Position numbers and translations under genes: made by a program
Part shown: positions 16,647 through 24,590 of the stretch, piece by piece
Position numbering within the stretch: the first letter of the stretch is position 1
How the letters are laid out: every line of letters starts with the position of its first letter
The notes under the pieces: generated by a model
What the model was told of the DNA's origin: nothing
Seen by the model: the letters and a program-made list of their open reading frames with translations, nothing else
Databases searched by the model: none
Assembly: GCA_947627075.1 (NCBI GenBank)
Contig: CANQUR010000003.1
Location: 1-36,933, forward strand
Length of the DNA stretch: 36,933 bases
Direction of reading: 5' to 3'
Source of the DNA: an uncultured Clostridia bacterium
Lineage (GTDB): Bacteria > Bacillota > Clostridia > Christensenellales > Pumilibacteraceae

Positions 16647-16799
16647 ATGAAAAGAACTTATCAACCCAAAAAGAGAACTCGTGCAAAGGTACACGGCTTC
16701 AGACAAAGAATGAGGACACAAGGCGGAAGAAGAGTGCTTGCTCGCCGCAGAATGAAGGGCAGAAAGAATATTGCCGCAAAGCCTCTCGGCTCTCATTAA
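16647..16799 (+). CDS. rpmH: 50S ribosomal protein L34
   Basis: A 50-residue basic protein that begins [20 protein letters not shown] and continues [15 protein letters not shown]. This is the invariant L34 pattern (KRTxQP...HGFRxRM.T..GR.VL..RR..GR). L34 sits near the tunnel exit of the large ribosomal subunit. The ATG at 16647 follows AAGAGGAT. The C-terminal GSH in place of the usual Ser/Ala end is a small variation. It heads the conserved rpmH-rnpA-yidD-yidC-jag operon under a consensus promoter. Confidence 0.97.
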   Translation: MKRTYQPKKRTRAKVHGFRQRMRTQGGRRVLARRRMKGRKNIAAKPLGSH

Positions 16800-16826
16800 G
16801 ACCTTAACGTCCACCCAAACGGGTAT

Positions 16827-17153
16827 ATGCTTAAAAAAGCTTACAGACTGACAAAACACGGATCGTTCGGATTTGTATATCGCAAAGGAGAGAACAAAGC
16901 TTCGGCGGCGTTTTCTCTATTTTATGTTAGGTCCGCTTCGTTCAGAATAGGCTTTTCGGTGAGCAACAAAATAGGCAAGGCTACCGTTCGAAACAAACTT
17001 AAACGCCGTATGCGCGCGGCAATAGGCGAATTGATGCCGTTGCCGAAATATCAAATGGTGCTTGTGGCAAAAATCGACGCGACGCAACTCGATTATCATG
17101 GGATAAAAAGCGATATCGAGCGACTTTTGACCAAAGCAAAGCTTGTGGGATAG
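16827..17153 (+). CDS. rnpA: Ribonuclease P protein component
   Basis: RnpA is the protein cofactor of RNase P, which trims the 5' leader of tRNA precursors. The 108 residues begin with the typical LKKAYRLTKHGSFGFVYRKG and contain the RNA-binding signature VRNKLKRRMR at 54-63. The ATG has no clear Shine-Dalgarno: directly before it is ACCCAAACGGGT, which can form a 4-bp hairpin. Translation may depend on coupling with rpmH, 27 bases upstream, or on the short GGG. The yidD start follows 5 bases after the stop. Confidence 0.95.
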   Translation: MLKKAYRLTKHGSFGFVYRKGENKASAAFSLFYVRSASFRIGFSVSNKIGKATVRNKLKRRMRAAIGELMPLPKYQMVLVAKIDATQLDYHGIKSDIERLLTKAKLVG

Positions 17154-17158
17154 ATGGC

Positions 17159-17440
17159 ATGAAGAAGAAAAGACGCAATTGGCTTATATATATTTTGAGC
17201 CTTAAGTGGTTACTTGTTTTGCCTGTACTTTTTTATAAGAAATGTCTGTCTCCGTTGATGCCGAATGTTTGCATATATTATCCAAGCTGTTCGACTTATA
17301 TGCTCGAATGCATAAAGGAATTCGGCTTAAAAGGCGTGTTTATAGGGCTTAAACGCCTATGTAGGTGCACACCGGCTCATGACGGCGGATACGACCCGCC
17401 ACCTATCAATCGTAAAGGAGATATCAAATGGCTTTTTTGA
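17159..17440 (+). CDS. yidD: Membrane protein insertion efficiency factor YidD
   Basis: A small conserved protein that assists insertion of membrane proteins next to YidC. The family core is visible: FYKKCLSPLMP, YYPSCSTYMLECIKEFG, GLKGVFIGLKRLCRC, HDGGYDPPP. At 93 residues it has an N-terminal extension of about 20 mostly hydrophobic residues (KKKRRNWLIYILSLKWLLVL) that may anchor it. The ATG at 17159 follows the rnpA stop by 5 bases. An earlier ATG at 17154 reads only two codons. The 3' end overlaps yidC by 13 bases. Confidence 0.94.
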   Translation: MKKKRRNWLIYILSLKWLLVLPVLFYKKCLSPLMPNVCIYYPSCSTYMLECIKEFGLKGVFIGLKRLCRCTPAHDGGYDPPPINRKGDIKWLF

Positions 17441-18876
17441 CTTCGGCAGTTCAGATGACCGAGCCCAATGGACTATGGCAATGGTTCATTCTAAACGTAT
17501 TCGGTTTTATAGGCGATTACGGCTGGCGAATAGTTTTATTGGTAGTTTTCCTTAAGCTTATATTGTCGCCCCTTGACTTTTATCAAAGATACAAGATGCG
17601 CAAAAATCAAAGCATCACCGAGGCGCTTAAACCCCAACTTGAAAAGCTTGAAAAGCAATATGGCGAGGATAAACGTACCTTGCAACAAAAGCAGATGGAG
17701 CTTAACCGCAAGGCAGGTTTCAGCTATATGTCCGCATGTATCCCGCTTATAATAACGCTGGTTTTGTTTATCACGTTCTTTACGGGCTTCCGTTCTGTCA
17801 GCGCATATATGGAATTCAAGCAATATGTCGAAATGCATGAGTCGTATGTCAATGCCTATAACGAAACGGGCTTCGATTATGGAGTCAGAAAGAATGCAAA
17901 AGGCGAAAGATACAAGCTTACCTATGACGCAAACAAGGACTATAGCGAAATCGACGAATGGCTTAGCGGTATCTTTTTGAGCGATGATCCGGCGGCGGAA
18001 TTGAAAAACAGCGTCGACGACGTCATAAATGACGAATTCAATAACGTCGGTTTGGCGGACTATGCTACTATTTTGATGAGATACAAGGAAGAAATAGTCG
18101 ATAGCGGCAAGACGTATAAAGATTTTTTGATCCAATATCAAGGTGAGACCGATCCCGTAAAAGAAGACGATCCTCAGGATGTCAAAGAGCAAAAGATGGC
18201 GCTCAACGACTATTTGTGCTCCATGAGCATTCTTATGCAAGCAAAAGCTCAAGACGGGACGGTAGAAGCATTCAAGGAAAACCGAACGCCGTTCCTTTGG
18301 GTAAAGAGCATTTGGGTGGCAGATGTGCCTTGGGCAAAGGCTTTGCCGGAATGGAACACGTTCAAAACTACGATGAACAGCTACGGCTATCTTGCCGACA
18401 ACATAAACAACAACCCGAGCAATGTCTACAAACATGACGACAACAGTGAGGACTATAAATACTACAGCCTCATCGACCAATCTACCTATGAGATCGTGAC
18501 TTCGAAGGTCCGCAAGGAAAGCGATCTCTACAATACCAACGGTTATCTTATTTTGGTGGTGTTGGTTCTCGGTCTCAGTATACTGTCGCAAGTCATATCC
18601 AATATGCAACAAAAGAAGTCCGGACAGGCGGCGCAAGGCGACGGAATGGGCATGATGAAGGTAATGCTTTGGATAATGCCGATAATGCTCGGAGTTTTTG
18701 CGCTTACGAGCTCGAGCGCGTTCACTTTGTATATGGTAGTGAACTCAGTCATGTCGCTTGTCATCAACCTTATCACGTCGCTTATAGTCAATGCGATCTT
18801 CGGCAAGAAAAAAGGCGATTCTATGGTAGTAAAGCACGGGCGTGTCGATCCGAATGAAAAAATAAATAAGAAATAG
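17428..18876 (+). CDS. yidC: Membrane protein insertase YidC with a large extracytoplasmic insertion
   Basis: YidC inserts proteins into the membrane. The core is present: TM1 at about 31-50 (WRIVLLVVFLKLILSPL), a cytoplasmic coiled hairpin (about 55-98), TM2 at 102-124, the FLWVKSIWVADVPW segment at 289-302 (family FLWxxDLSxPDP), TM3 at 371-392, and TM4-5 at about 408-459. Gram-positive YidC proteins are about 260-330 residues; this has 482. Extra sequence lies at about 128-287, and a longer loop at 308-370, both predicted outside the cell and rich in Asp, Glu, Lys and Tyr. The groove arginine usually found in TM1 appears to be K43. No lipobox is seen at the N-terminus. The ribosome site is AAAGGAGAT inside yidD. 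Confidence 0.93.
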   Translation: MAFLTSAVQMTEPNGLWQWFILNVFGFIGDYGWRIVLLVVFLKLILSPLDFYQRYKMRKNQSITEALKPQLEKLEKQYGEDKRTLQQKQMELNRKAGFSYMSACIPLIITLVLFITFFTGFRSVSAYMEFKQYVEMHESYVNAYNETGFDYGVRKNAKGERYKLTYDANKDYSEIDEWLSGIFLSDDPAAELKNSVDDVINDEFNNVGLADYATILMRYKEEIVDSGKTYKDFLIQYQGETDPVKEDDPQDVKEQKMALNDYLCSMSILMQAKAQDGTVEAFKENRTPFLWVKSIWVADVPWAKALPEWNTFKTTMNSYGYLADNINNNPSNVYKHDDNSEDYKYYSLIDQSTYEIVTSKVRKESDLYNTNGYLILVVLVLGLSILSQVISNMQQKKSGQAAQGDGMGMMKVMLWIMPIMLGVFALTSSSAFTLYMVVNSVMSLVINLITSLIVNAIFGKKKGDSMVVKHGRVDPNEKINKK

Positions 18877-18890
18877 GAGTAAAATTTTTA

Positions 18891-19757
18891 ATGATCGTAA
18901 TTGAATCAACAGGTAGAAAGTTAAAGGACGCTATCGACAACGGACTTAACGAGCTTAAAAAGACGCTCGACGAAGTGGAAGTTGAGGTGCTCGACAACGG
19001 CGGTTTGTTCCGTAAGGCAAAGGTAAGGATCACTGTACACGGAGAGGATCCCGTACCTACCGAGAAAAAAGAAATCGAAAAAAAGACAGACGAAATAAAG
19101 ACAGACGAAATAAAGGTGGAAAAGCAAGAGCGCCCCGTGACTCACGAGCGTGTTCCCGAAAGATCGAAGGAACGCAAGGAGCATCGTCCCAAGGAAGTCA
19201 AAGAGCAAGTTGCAAAGACTACGCAAAAGGAAACTCCCGAACAAAAGACGATCGAGGAACACGTTGAGGCGGAAAAGAAAGAGCCTCGCCATTATGAACC
19301 CGTCACTCCCGAGGTCGTAAAGAAGGCAGAAGATTTTGTTACCGCATTGATACAAAAAATGGGATTTGACGCAAAGATCTCTACCACTGTGGACGATGGA
19401 AAATTGACTATAGCTCTCGAGACCGAAAGCAGCCCGCTTATAGGGTATCACGGCGAAGTACTCGACTCGATAGAATATATCACAAACTACGTCATCAATC
19501 GTGAGGCGGAAAAATTTTATCATGTGGTCGTGGATTGCAACGGTTATCGAGATAAGAGAAGGGAAAATCTTGTCGCTCTTGCCAACAAAATGGCGGCAAA
19601 GTGTTTGAAAACGCACCACAAGGTCTCGCTTGAAGCTATGAACAGCAACGAACGTAAAATAATCCATTCCACGCTTTCGGATAATGATCGAGTGATCACC
19701 CGTAGCGAAGGACATGAGCCCAATCGTCATGTCGTTATCATGTGCAAAAAAAAGTAA
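18891..19757 (+). CDS. jag: Jag (SpoIIIJ-associated) RNA-binding protein
   Basis: A cytoplasmic RNA-binding protein (Jag, also called KhpB/EloR in other species) linked to YidC and cell elongation. The 288 residues have three parts: Jag_N at 1-50 (TGRKLKDAI...LDNGGLFRKAKVRI), a long charged linker at 51-140 with a direct repeat of TDEIK, a KH domain at about 142-212 with the loop GYHG at 185-188, and R3H at about 220-286 with R255-x3-H259 in NERKIIHS. The start has AGGAG upstream and lies 14 bases after yidC. In many relatives mnmE and mnmG follow; here a terminator ends the operon. Confidence 0.95.
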   Translation: MIVIESTGRKLKDAIDNGLNELKKTLDEVEVEVLDNGGLFRKAKVRITVHGEDPVPTEKKEIEKKTDEIKTDEIKVEKQERPVTHERVPERSKERKEHRPKEVKEQVAKTTQKETPEQKTIEEHVEAEKKEPRHYEPVTPEVVKKAEDFVTALIQKMGFDAKISTTVDDGKLTIALETESSPLIGYHGEVLDSIEYITNYVINREAEKFYHVVVDCNGYRDKRRENLVALANKMAAKCLKTHHKVSLEAMNSNERKIIHSTLSDNDRVITRSEGHEPNRHVVIMCKKK

Positions 19758-19804
19758 GATCGAATGTACGAGGAAAATAGGATTGGGAACAGAAGAAATT
19801 TTAT

Positions 19805-19840
19805 AGAGTAGAGTACAAGCTCTGCTCTTTTATTTTATTT
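19805..19840 (+). terminator. Terminator of the rpmH-jag operon
   Basis: AGAGTAGAG pairs with CTCTGCTCT (one G-U) around a TACAAG loop. TTTATTTTATTT follows. Confidence 0.85.
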
Positions 19841-19881
19841 GTCGTTTGAAGGTTTCGACCGTTATGGATATAAAAAGTTAA

Positions 19882-19914
19882 AAAAAGAAGTCGGGAAATG
19901 GATCTCGACTTCTT
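19882..19914 (-). terminator. Terminator of the flavin reductase-like gene
   Basis: On the minus strand AAGAAGTCG and CGACTTCTT form a 9-bp stem with a 12-base loop, and the stem runs into a stretch of T. It lies 80 bases past the stop at 19996. Confidence 0.8.
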
Positions 19915-19995
19915 GATTGCCTGTTCGAAAGCGTAAAATGATGTAATATTTCATTATTTTACGCCGAAGCGTTTATGCTATCGTATTATACAGAG

Positions 19996-20562
19996 CTATT
20001 TCAGAAATTTTTTTCCGGCGTTCCAAGCTTGACCGACTTTTTTACCTATCGAATAATATCCGTTTTGGAATTGATCAAACACAAGGGCGTTGAGCTTGAG
20101 AGGATCTACTTTGCCATTGTCAAGCACTTTTTCGTCGGCGAGCACATTTACGATCTTGCCGAGAACTCTGAAGCCCGTTTCGGTGTATTGGAACTCCTTT
20201 ACCTTGCATTCGAGAGTAAGTGGAAAGTCGGTTATGATAGGTGCGTTCACTCGCGTGCTTTTTTCGGCATGTAAGCCCGATCTTTCGAACTTGTCGTCGG
20301 TATTGTTTCCGGAAGCAATGCCGAAGTAATCGGCTTCTGCCATATGCGGTATGTCGGCAATGCTCAAGGTAAAGGCACCGCGCTCTTTGATATTTTGCGT
20401 GGTCTTGTGACTTTCGCTGATATTGAGGGCGACTTGATCCTCATCGCAAATACCACCCCAAGCCATGTTCATTACATCGATTTTGTCATCCCTGCCGTAT
20501 GTCGCTATCATAAGCACGGGCATGGGAAAAACAAAAGGTTTTATACCGAGATCTTTTAACAT
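19996..20562 (-). CDS. Flavin reductase-like FMN-binding split-barrel protein
   Basis: A 188-residue protein of the flavin reductase-like domain family. Seen: MPVLMIATYGRDDKIDVMNM followed by AWGGICDEDQVALNI at the N-terminus (the flavin-binding strand-turn region), SHKTTQNIKERGAFTLSI, and a middle section with FERSGLHAEKSTRVNAPII, all typical of clostridial members annotated as flavin reductases. Such proteins bind FMN and use NAD(P)H or accept electrons from partners; the physiological substrate is unknown. AGGAGG precedes the ATG. It is divergent from an ArsR-type regulator with 116 bases between, so that regulator may control it. Confidence 0.85.
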   Translation of the reverse strand: MLKDLGIKPFVFPMPVLMIATYGRDDKIDVMNMAWGGICDEDQVALNISESHKTTQNIKERGAFTLSIADIPHMAEADYFGIASGNNTDDKFERSGLHAEKSTRVNAPIITDFPLTLECKVKEFQYTETGFRVLGKIVNVLADEKVLDNGKVDPLKLNALVFDQFQNGYYSIGKKVGQAWNAGKKFLK

Positions 20563-20678
20563 AAATTCTACCTCCTAATGTATATATTAACATAAAGAGT
20601 GAAAGGCTGCAAGCTTTTTGCACGGAGAAAAAGCCGTTTCCTCAAAAAAAGATAAAAAATTCTATAATAAAAAATAAT

Positions 20679-21038
20679 ATGCGCATATATCCATTTTATA
20701 ATATGTATATGGAAATATTGTTGGATAAACACAAGCAAGAGCTCATAAAAAATTATGTGCCTACCGACGGAAGCTTGAAGGATCTCGCGTTCTTTTTTGA
20801 TATGTTATCGGATAGAACGAGGCTCAAGATACTTTCCGCTTTGTCCATTTGCCCTATGTGTGTAAACGACCTTTCTGCATTATTGGGGCTAAATCAAACC
20901 ACGCTTTCGCACCAGCTCGGCAAACTGCGCGCCGGCAAAATAGTGGACTTTCGCAGGCAAGGTAAGATATCATTTTATTATATAAGTTGCAAAGCGATAA
21001 CAGATATTTTGCTTACCGCCGTTCAAGCCGCTGGATAA
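20679..21038 (+). CDS. ArsR-family winged-helix regulator
   Basis: A 119-residue protein whose core (about 35-110) is an ArsR/SmtB winged helix: FFDMLSDRTRLKILSALS, CPMCVNDLSALLGLNQTTLS, HQLGKLRAGKIVDFRRQGKI, SFYYI. The recognition helix is NQTTLSHQLGKL. The pair of cysteines in SICPMCVNDL sits near the place where metal-sensing members carry their helix-3 CxC motif, so metal or redox sensing is possible but not shown. The ATG at 20679 lies 10 bases past TATAAT (20663-20668) and has no ribosome site, giving a leader of about 4 bases. In-frame ATGs at 20703 and 20709 also lack one. It is divergent from the flavin reductase-like gene. Confidence 0.85.
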   Translation: MRIYPFYNMYMEILLDKHKQELIKNYVPTDGSLKDLAFFFDMLSDRTRLKILSALSICPMCVNDLSALLGLNQTTLSHQLGKLRAGKIVDFRRQGKISFYYISCKAITDILLTAVQAAG

Positions 21039-21098
21039 GATCAACAAAAAAGTAGCGCCGGGGCATTTTACAAAGCGTTGTTTGTAACGGTAGGATAA

Positions 21099-21812
21099 TT
21101 ATACCTTGTGTATGTGATTGGCTGTCCTATAGTAGCTCGGTTTTTCTTCTCCCGCGGTATTTGTCCAATCTATGGGCAACTTTCCGTGCTCGACAAGGTA
21201 CTTGTTCGCTTTGCTGAATGGTTTCGAACCGAAGAATCCGCGATAAGCCGAGAGCGGGCTCGGGTGGGGCGACGAAATAATAAAATTTTTAGGTGAGATA
21301 ATGCTTTTTTTCGCGATCGCACCTGCGCCCCAAAGAATATAGACCACGGGATCATCGCGTTTGTTCAAACATTCTATGACGCTGTCGGTAAATTTTTGCC
21401 AGCCGAGATGCGAATGACTGAGCGGATCGCCGGCACGAACGGAAAGTACGGTATTCAGCAATAAAACGCCTTGTTTTGCCCAACCTATAAGCGTGCCGCT
21501 TTCTTGCGGTTTGGCGCCGATATCGTCCTCGATTTCCTTGTAAATATTAACGAGCGAGGGTGGGAGCGGGATCCCATCGTTTACAGCGAACGCCATTCCG
21601 TTGGCTTGACCTGCGCCATGATAAGGATCTTGTCCGAGAATGACTACCTTTACATTTTCGTACGAAACATAATCGAGGGCGGCAAAAATCTTGTCTCTCG
21701 GCGGGTAGATCGTGTGAGTATTGTATTCCTCGTCCAATGCGGTAAGGAGTTTTGTAAAATACGGCTTTTCATATTCTGCGCTTAAATATTTGTCCCAATT
21801 TTCGTTTATCAA
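21099..21812 (-). CDS. ung: Uracil-DNA glycosylase
   Basis: Ung removes uracil from DNA as the first step of base excision repair. Family 1 motifs are clear: GQDPYHG at 60-66 with catalytic D62, the WAKQGVLLLN region at 111-120, and the DNA-intercalating HPSPLSAYRGF at 183-193 with H183. At 237 residues it is slightly longer than the usual ~225, with a short polar tail. The start is TTG at 21812 with GAGG 8 bases upstream; no ATG exists before the active-site region, so an alternative start is required. It stands alone between the ArsR gene (convergent) and a glycosyltransferase gene (divergent). Confidence 0.95.
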   Translation of the reverse strand: MINENWDKYLSAEYEKPYFTKLLTALDEEYNTHTIYPPRDKIFAALDYVSYENVKVVILGQDPYHGAGQANGMAFAVNDGIPLPPSLVNIYKEIEDDIGAKPQESGTLIGWAKQGVLLLNTVLSVRAGDPLSHSHLGWQKFTDSVIECLNKRDDPVVYILWGAGAIAKKSIISPKNFIISSPHPSPLSAYRGFFGSKPFSKANKYLVEHGKLPIDWTNTAGEEKPSYYRTANHIHKV

Positions 21813-21934
21813 TTTTCGGACCTCAAAAAGTTATTTATAAGAATTTTATCACCAATTACAAAAAAAATCAAGTCGTAAAGGACAAAATTACCGATATAAA
21901 ATTACAAAACTATGTAAATAACTTCGAAAAACTT

Positions 21935-21963
21935 TTGATTTTTGCGATATATTGTGTTAAAAT
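21935..21963 (+). promoter_or_regulatory. Promoter of the GT4 glycosyltransferase gene
   Basis: TTGATT (21935-21940), 17 bases, TAAAAT (21958-21963). It gives a leader of about 63 bases with CGGAGGCG as ribosome site 11 bases before the ATG. Nothing else was seen in the 220-base gap after ung. Confidence 0.75.
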
Positions 21964-22032
21964 AAATTTGCAAACGATCGACGCTAGCTTAAAAACAGTT
22001 GTTTAATTAATTTTTCGGAGGCGGATAACGAC

Positions 22033-23208
22033 ATGGCAGAAAAGATAAATGTAGGATTATTTATCGACGCATTTTTCCCCATGATAGACGGAGTTGTGAT
22101 GGTAGTCGACAATTACGCCAAAAGATTGAGCAGCTTTTGTAATGTTACGGTTTTTACATTGAAACCGCGAGGCTATAAAAAATATAAACGCGAATATCCA
22201 TATAAAGTAGTTCAATGCAAAAAGCTTATCGTGCCTTTTTTGGATTATGATCTTGCCCTTCCGAAGTCTGACAGACAATTTATGAAGGAGCTTAATGCCG
22301 CAAATCTCGATATTGTGCACATTCATTCTCCGTTTACTCTCGGCAAGTTGGGAGTGGAATATGCACGAAAACATGGCATTCCCGTCATTGCAACATTACA
22401 TTCGCAGTTCAAAATGGATATGATGAGAGAGACGAAAAGCAAGCGCTTGACCAACGCATTGCTTAAAAAGATCGTAAAAGTTTTTAACGATTGCGACGAG
22501 ATGTATGCCGTAAACGATTCCCTTGCGAAGGTGTTTGTGGAATATGGTGCCGATCATTTGCCGAAGGTACAGCAGAACGGTACGGATATGCAGCCTGTGC
22601 AAAACGAAGCCGAGGCTATCGAGACAGTCAATAACAGATTCGGCTTGACAAAGGACGAAGAAGTGTTTTTGTTTGTCGGCAGAATAAATAAGCTTAAAAA
22701 TATTTATTTTTTGCTCGACTCTCTTAAAATGATCAAAACCGAAAATTTCAAAATGATTTTCGTGGGCGACGGACAGGATTTCAACGATTTCAAAAGTAAA
22801 GTTGCCGCAACGCCCATTTCGGATAAGATTATTATGACGGGAAAAATTACCGATCGGGAATTGCTCAAAGCGCTCTATTTACGCGCCAAACTTTTTCTGT
22901 TTCCCTCCATGTACGATTCAAGTTCTTTGGTGCAAATAGAAGCCGCTTCTCAAAGGACTCCCACCGTATTTTTGAAAGGATCGGTCACGAGCGGAATGGT
23001 AACGGATAATGTAAACGGATTTTTGAGCGATCCGACACCCGAAGCCTTTGCAAGAAAAATAGATGAAATATTGTCCGACAAAGAACTTTATAATAGGGTG
23101 TGCGACGGAGCTTTCCGCGACATTTATGTAAGTTGGGACAGCTGCATAGGTGAAATATACTCAAAATACCTCGGACATATCGAAGAATATCGCCTTAAAA
23201 AACAATGA
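22033..23208 (+). CDS. GT4-family glycosyltransferase, diacylglycerol glucosyltransferase-like
   Basis: A 391-residue GT-B enzyme with the two Rossmann-like halves of family GT4. N-terminal VGLFIDAFFPMIDGVVMVV, the sugar-lipid acceptor region VHIHSPFTLGKLG and ATLHSQFKMD match the group that includes 1,2-diacylglycerol 3-glucosyltransferases. The C-terminal half has FVGRINKLKNIYFLL and the donor site LFPSMYDSSSLVQIEAAS. The usual EX7E pair reads D...E, so the first glutamate is replaced. Likely role: adding glucose to diacylglycerol for glycolipid or lipoteichoic acid anchors, on the cytoplasmic membrane face. The GT28 gene 3 kb downstream may act in the same pathway. Other sugar or acceptor use cannot be excluded. 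Confidence 0.85.
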   Translation: MAEKINVGLFIDAFFPMIDGVVMVVDNYAKRLSSFCNVTVFTLKPRGYKKYKREYPYKVVQCKKLIVPFLDYDLALPKSDRQFMKELNAANLDIVHIHSPFTLGKLGVEYARKHGIPVIATLHSQFKMDMMRETKSKRLTNALLKKIVKVFNDCDEMYAVNDSLAKVFVEYGADHLPKVQQNGTDMQPVQNEAEAIETVNNRFGLTKDEEVFLFVGRINKLKNIYFLLDSLKMIKTENFKMIFVGDGQDFNDFKSKVAATPISDKIIMTGKITDRELLKALYLRAKLFLFPSMYDSSSLVQIEAASQRTPTVFLKGSVTSGMVTDNVNGFLSDPTPEAFARKIDEILSDKELYNRVCDGAFRDIYVSWDSCIGEIYSKYLGHIEEYRLKKQ

Positions 23209-23263
23209 ATTTTTTTTGTTGATTCGGCGCATACTCATTTTATACAAAAGAAAAACCAAAGAT

Positions 23264-23298
23264 AGGGACGGAATTTATTTCCGCCCCTTGATTTTTTT
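23264..23298 (+). terminator. Terminator of the GT4 gene
   Basis: AGGGACGGAA pairs with TTCCGCCCCT (one mismatch) around TTTAT, and TGATTTTTTT follows. The T run reaches the stop codon of the convergent XRE gene. Confidence 0.75.
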
Positions 23299-23497
23299 AA
23301 TTATCCGATCTGCCCAAAAGATAGTCGCATGAAACTTCAAAGTAATCCGCTAATTTTATTATATATCCTGCCTTTGGCTCATTGATATCACGTTCCCAAT
23401 AATCTATGGCTTTTTGACTGACTCCTATAATTTCCGCGAGTTTGGTTTGAGATAAACCTTTATCGATTCGAAGCTCCTTAATGATTTTGCCTATCAT
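23297..23497 (-). CDS. Small XRE-family repressor (module 1)
   Basis: A 66-residue protein consisting of one Cro/C1-type helix-turn-helix: IIKELRIDKGLSQTKLAEII, GVSQKAIDYWERDINEPK, LADYFEVSCDYLLGRSD. The recognition helix is QKAIDYWERD. The frame is open 14 codons upstream, but the ATG at 23497 starts the domain exactly and lies 8 bases after TAAAAT (23511-23506, minus strand). It has no ribosome site, so a leaderless message is likely. It is divergent from the patatin/zinc-ribbon operon, whose promoter carries two palindromes. I infer that it represses that operon, and possibly itself. Confidence 0.85.
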   Translation of the reverse strand: MIGKIIKELRIDKGLSQTKLAEIIGVSQKAIDYWERDINEPKAGYIIKLADYFEVSCDYLLGRSDN

Positions 23498-23532
23498 AAA
23501 TATATATTTTACCAAACACCAATAAAAATTAC

Positions 23533-23593
23533 TTGACAAAGAAGATTTCTTCTTGTATAATATAGTCGGTTTTCAAGAAGAAAACTTCTTGAA
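23533..23593 (+). promoter_or_regulatory. Consensus promoter with two operator palindromes (module 1)
   Basis: TTGACA (23533-23538), 17 bases, TATAAT (23556-23561): a perfect consensus promoter. The spacer is filled by AAGAAGATTTCTTCTT (23539-23554). A second palindrome, TTCAAGAAG-AAAA-CTTCTTGAA (23572-23593), starts about 4 bases past the transcript start. The shared core is AAGAAG-N4-CTTCTT, with centres 36 bp apart. Binding there would block polymerase. The likely binder is the adjacent XRE protein. Confidence 0.85.
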
Positions 23594-23636
23594 TGGCAAA
23601 GAATATATTATATCTTTTTTACTTTAGGATCATTTG

Positions 23637-24590
23637 ATGAACATAGGATTGGTTATTTCGGGCGGAGTTGCTAAAGGATCCTATCAGGTGGGTTTTTTAA
23701 AAGCTCTGAATGAAGAAATTAAACATACGTCGATCAAGGTGAGTGCAGTCTCGTGCTCGTCTATAGGTATATTCAGCGGATATGCTTATGCCGCGGATAA
23801 AATGGATGCTTTAAGTGATATATGGAATAGAGTACATTTCGATTCCACCGTTGACCTATTATATGACGTATGGTTCAAACATTTTTTGAAAGACGCGATC
23901 CATGAACTCGTAAAAGAAAACGATTCGTTGAAGATACCCATGTATACGCCCATATGTTATTTGCCTTTTGTGCATATGGACTATTTTAGATTATACGGAG
24001 ACTTCTATAAAAAGTGGCCGCGTTTTATGTTGGGCGCAGCTTCTTATCCTTTTTTATCCGGCGGGATACATTGGTTCAAGGGTCAAATGTCATTTGACGG
24101 CGGAGCTATGGATAATATCCCCATTATGCCGTTATTGTTCGATGGCAGTCCGGAGCTTATCTTAGTGCTGCATTTTGAAGCAGGATTCAAACCGCGAAAA
24201 AAATATTTGGATTATGGTATCCCCATAATCGACTTTGACATTTCAATAGACAGTGTTTTGCGTAAGCATTCGTTTGATTTTCATCATGATACCAATATCA
24301 GGAGAATGGAAGACGGATACATATATGGAAAGAAAATATGCTCTGTCTTGTTTGACCGAGGCAATAATGGCTTAAATGAGATCCTTAACGCGGCGAAGGA
24401 ACAAAAGGATAAAGAATTTACCAAACGTTTAAGCAGTGTCACCTTTGAAACTTGGGTTCAAAGATTAAATGAAATATTTTATCCGTTCATTTCGAGGACT
24501 AATATAAAAATTAACAATTTGAGTGGGCGCAAAAAAGAAGAAAAAGTATGTTATTCGGAGGAAAAAACATTAGTCGATGATAAAATGTAA
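23637..24590 (+). CDS. Patatin-like phospholipase family protein
   Basis: A 317-residue protein with the patatin fold: oxyanion region ISGGVAKGSYQVG at 7-19, nucleophile elbow SCSSIG at 39-44 with S42 as the catalytic serine, and the DGG motif with D154 (SFDGGAMDNIP) completing the Ser-Asp dyad. In the elbow the usual first glycine of GxSxG is C40. Patatins are lipid acyl hydrolases; a role on membrane lipids is inferred from the family. The ATG at 23637 has AGGA 7 bases upstream; the TTG one codon earlier is less likely. It is the first gene of an operon under the double-operator promoter and overlaps the next gene by 14 bases. Confidence 0.88.
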   Translation: MNIGLVISGGVAKGSYQVGFLKALNEEIKHTSIKVSAVSCSSIGIFSGYAYAADKMDALSDIWNRVHFDSTVDLLYDVWFKHFLKDAIHELVKENDSLKIPMYTPICYLPFVHMDYFRLYGDFYKKWPRFMLGAASYPFLSGGIHWFKGQMSFDGGAMDNIPIMPLLFDGSPELILVLHFEAGFKPRKKYLDYGIPIIDFDISIDSVLRKHSFDFHHDTNIRRMEDGYIYGKKICSVLFDRGNNGLNEILNAAKEQKDKEFTKRLSSVTFETWVQRLNEIFYPFISRTNIKINNLSGRKKEEKVCYSEEKTLVDDKM

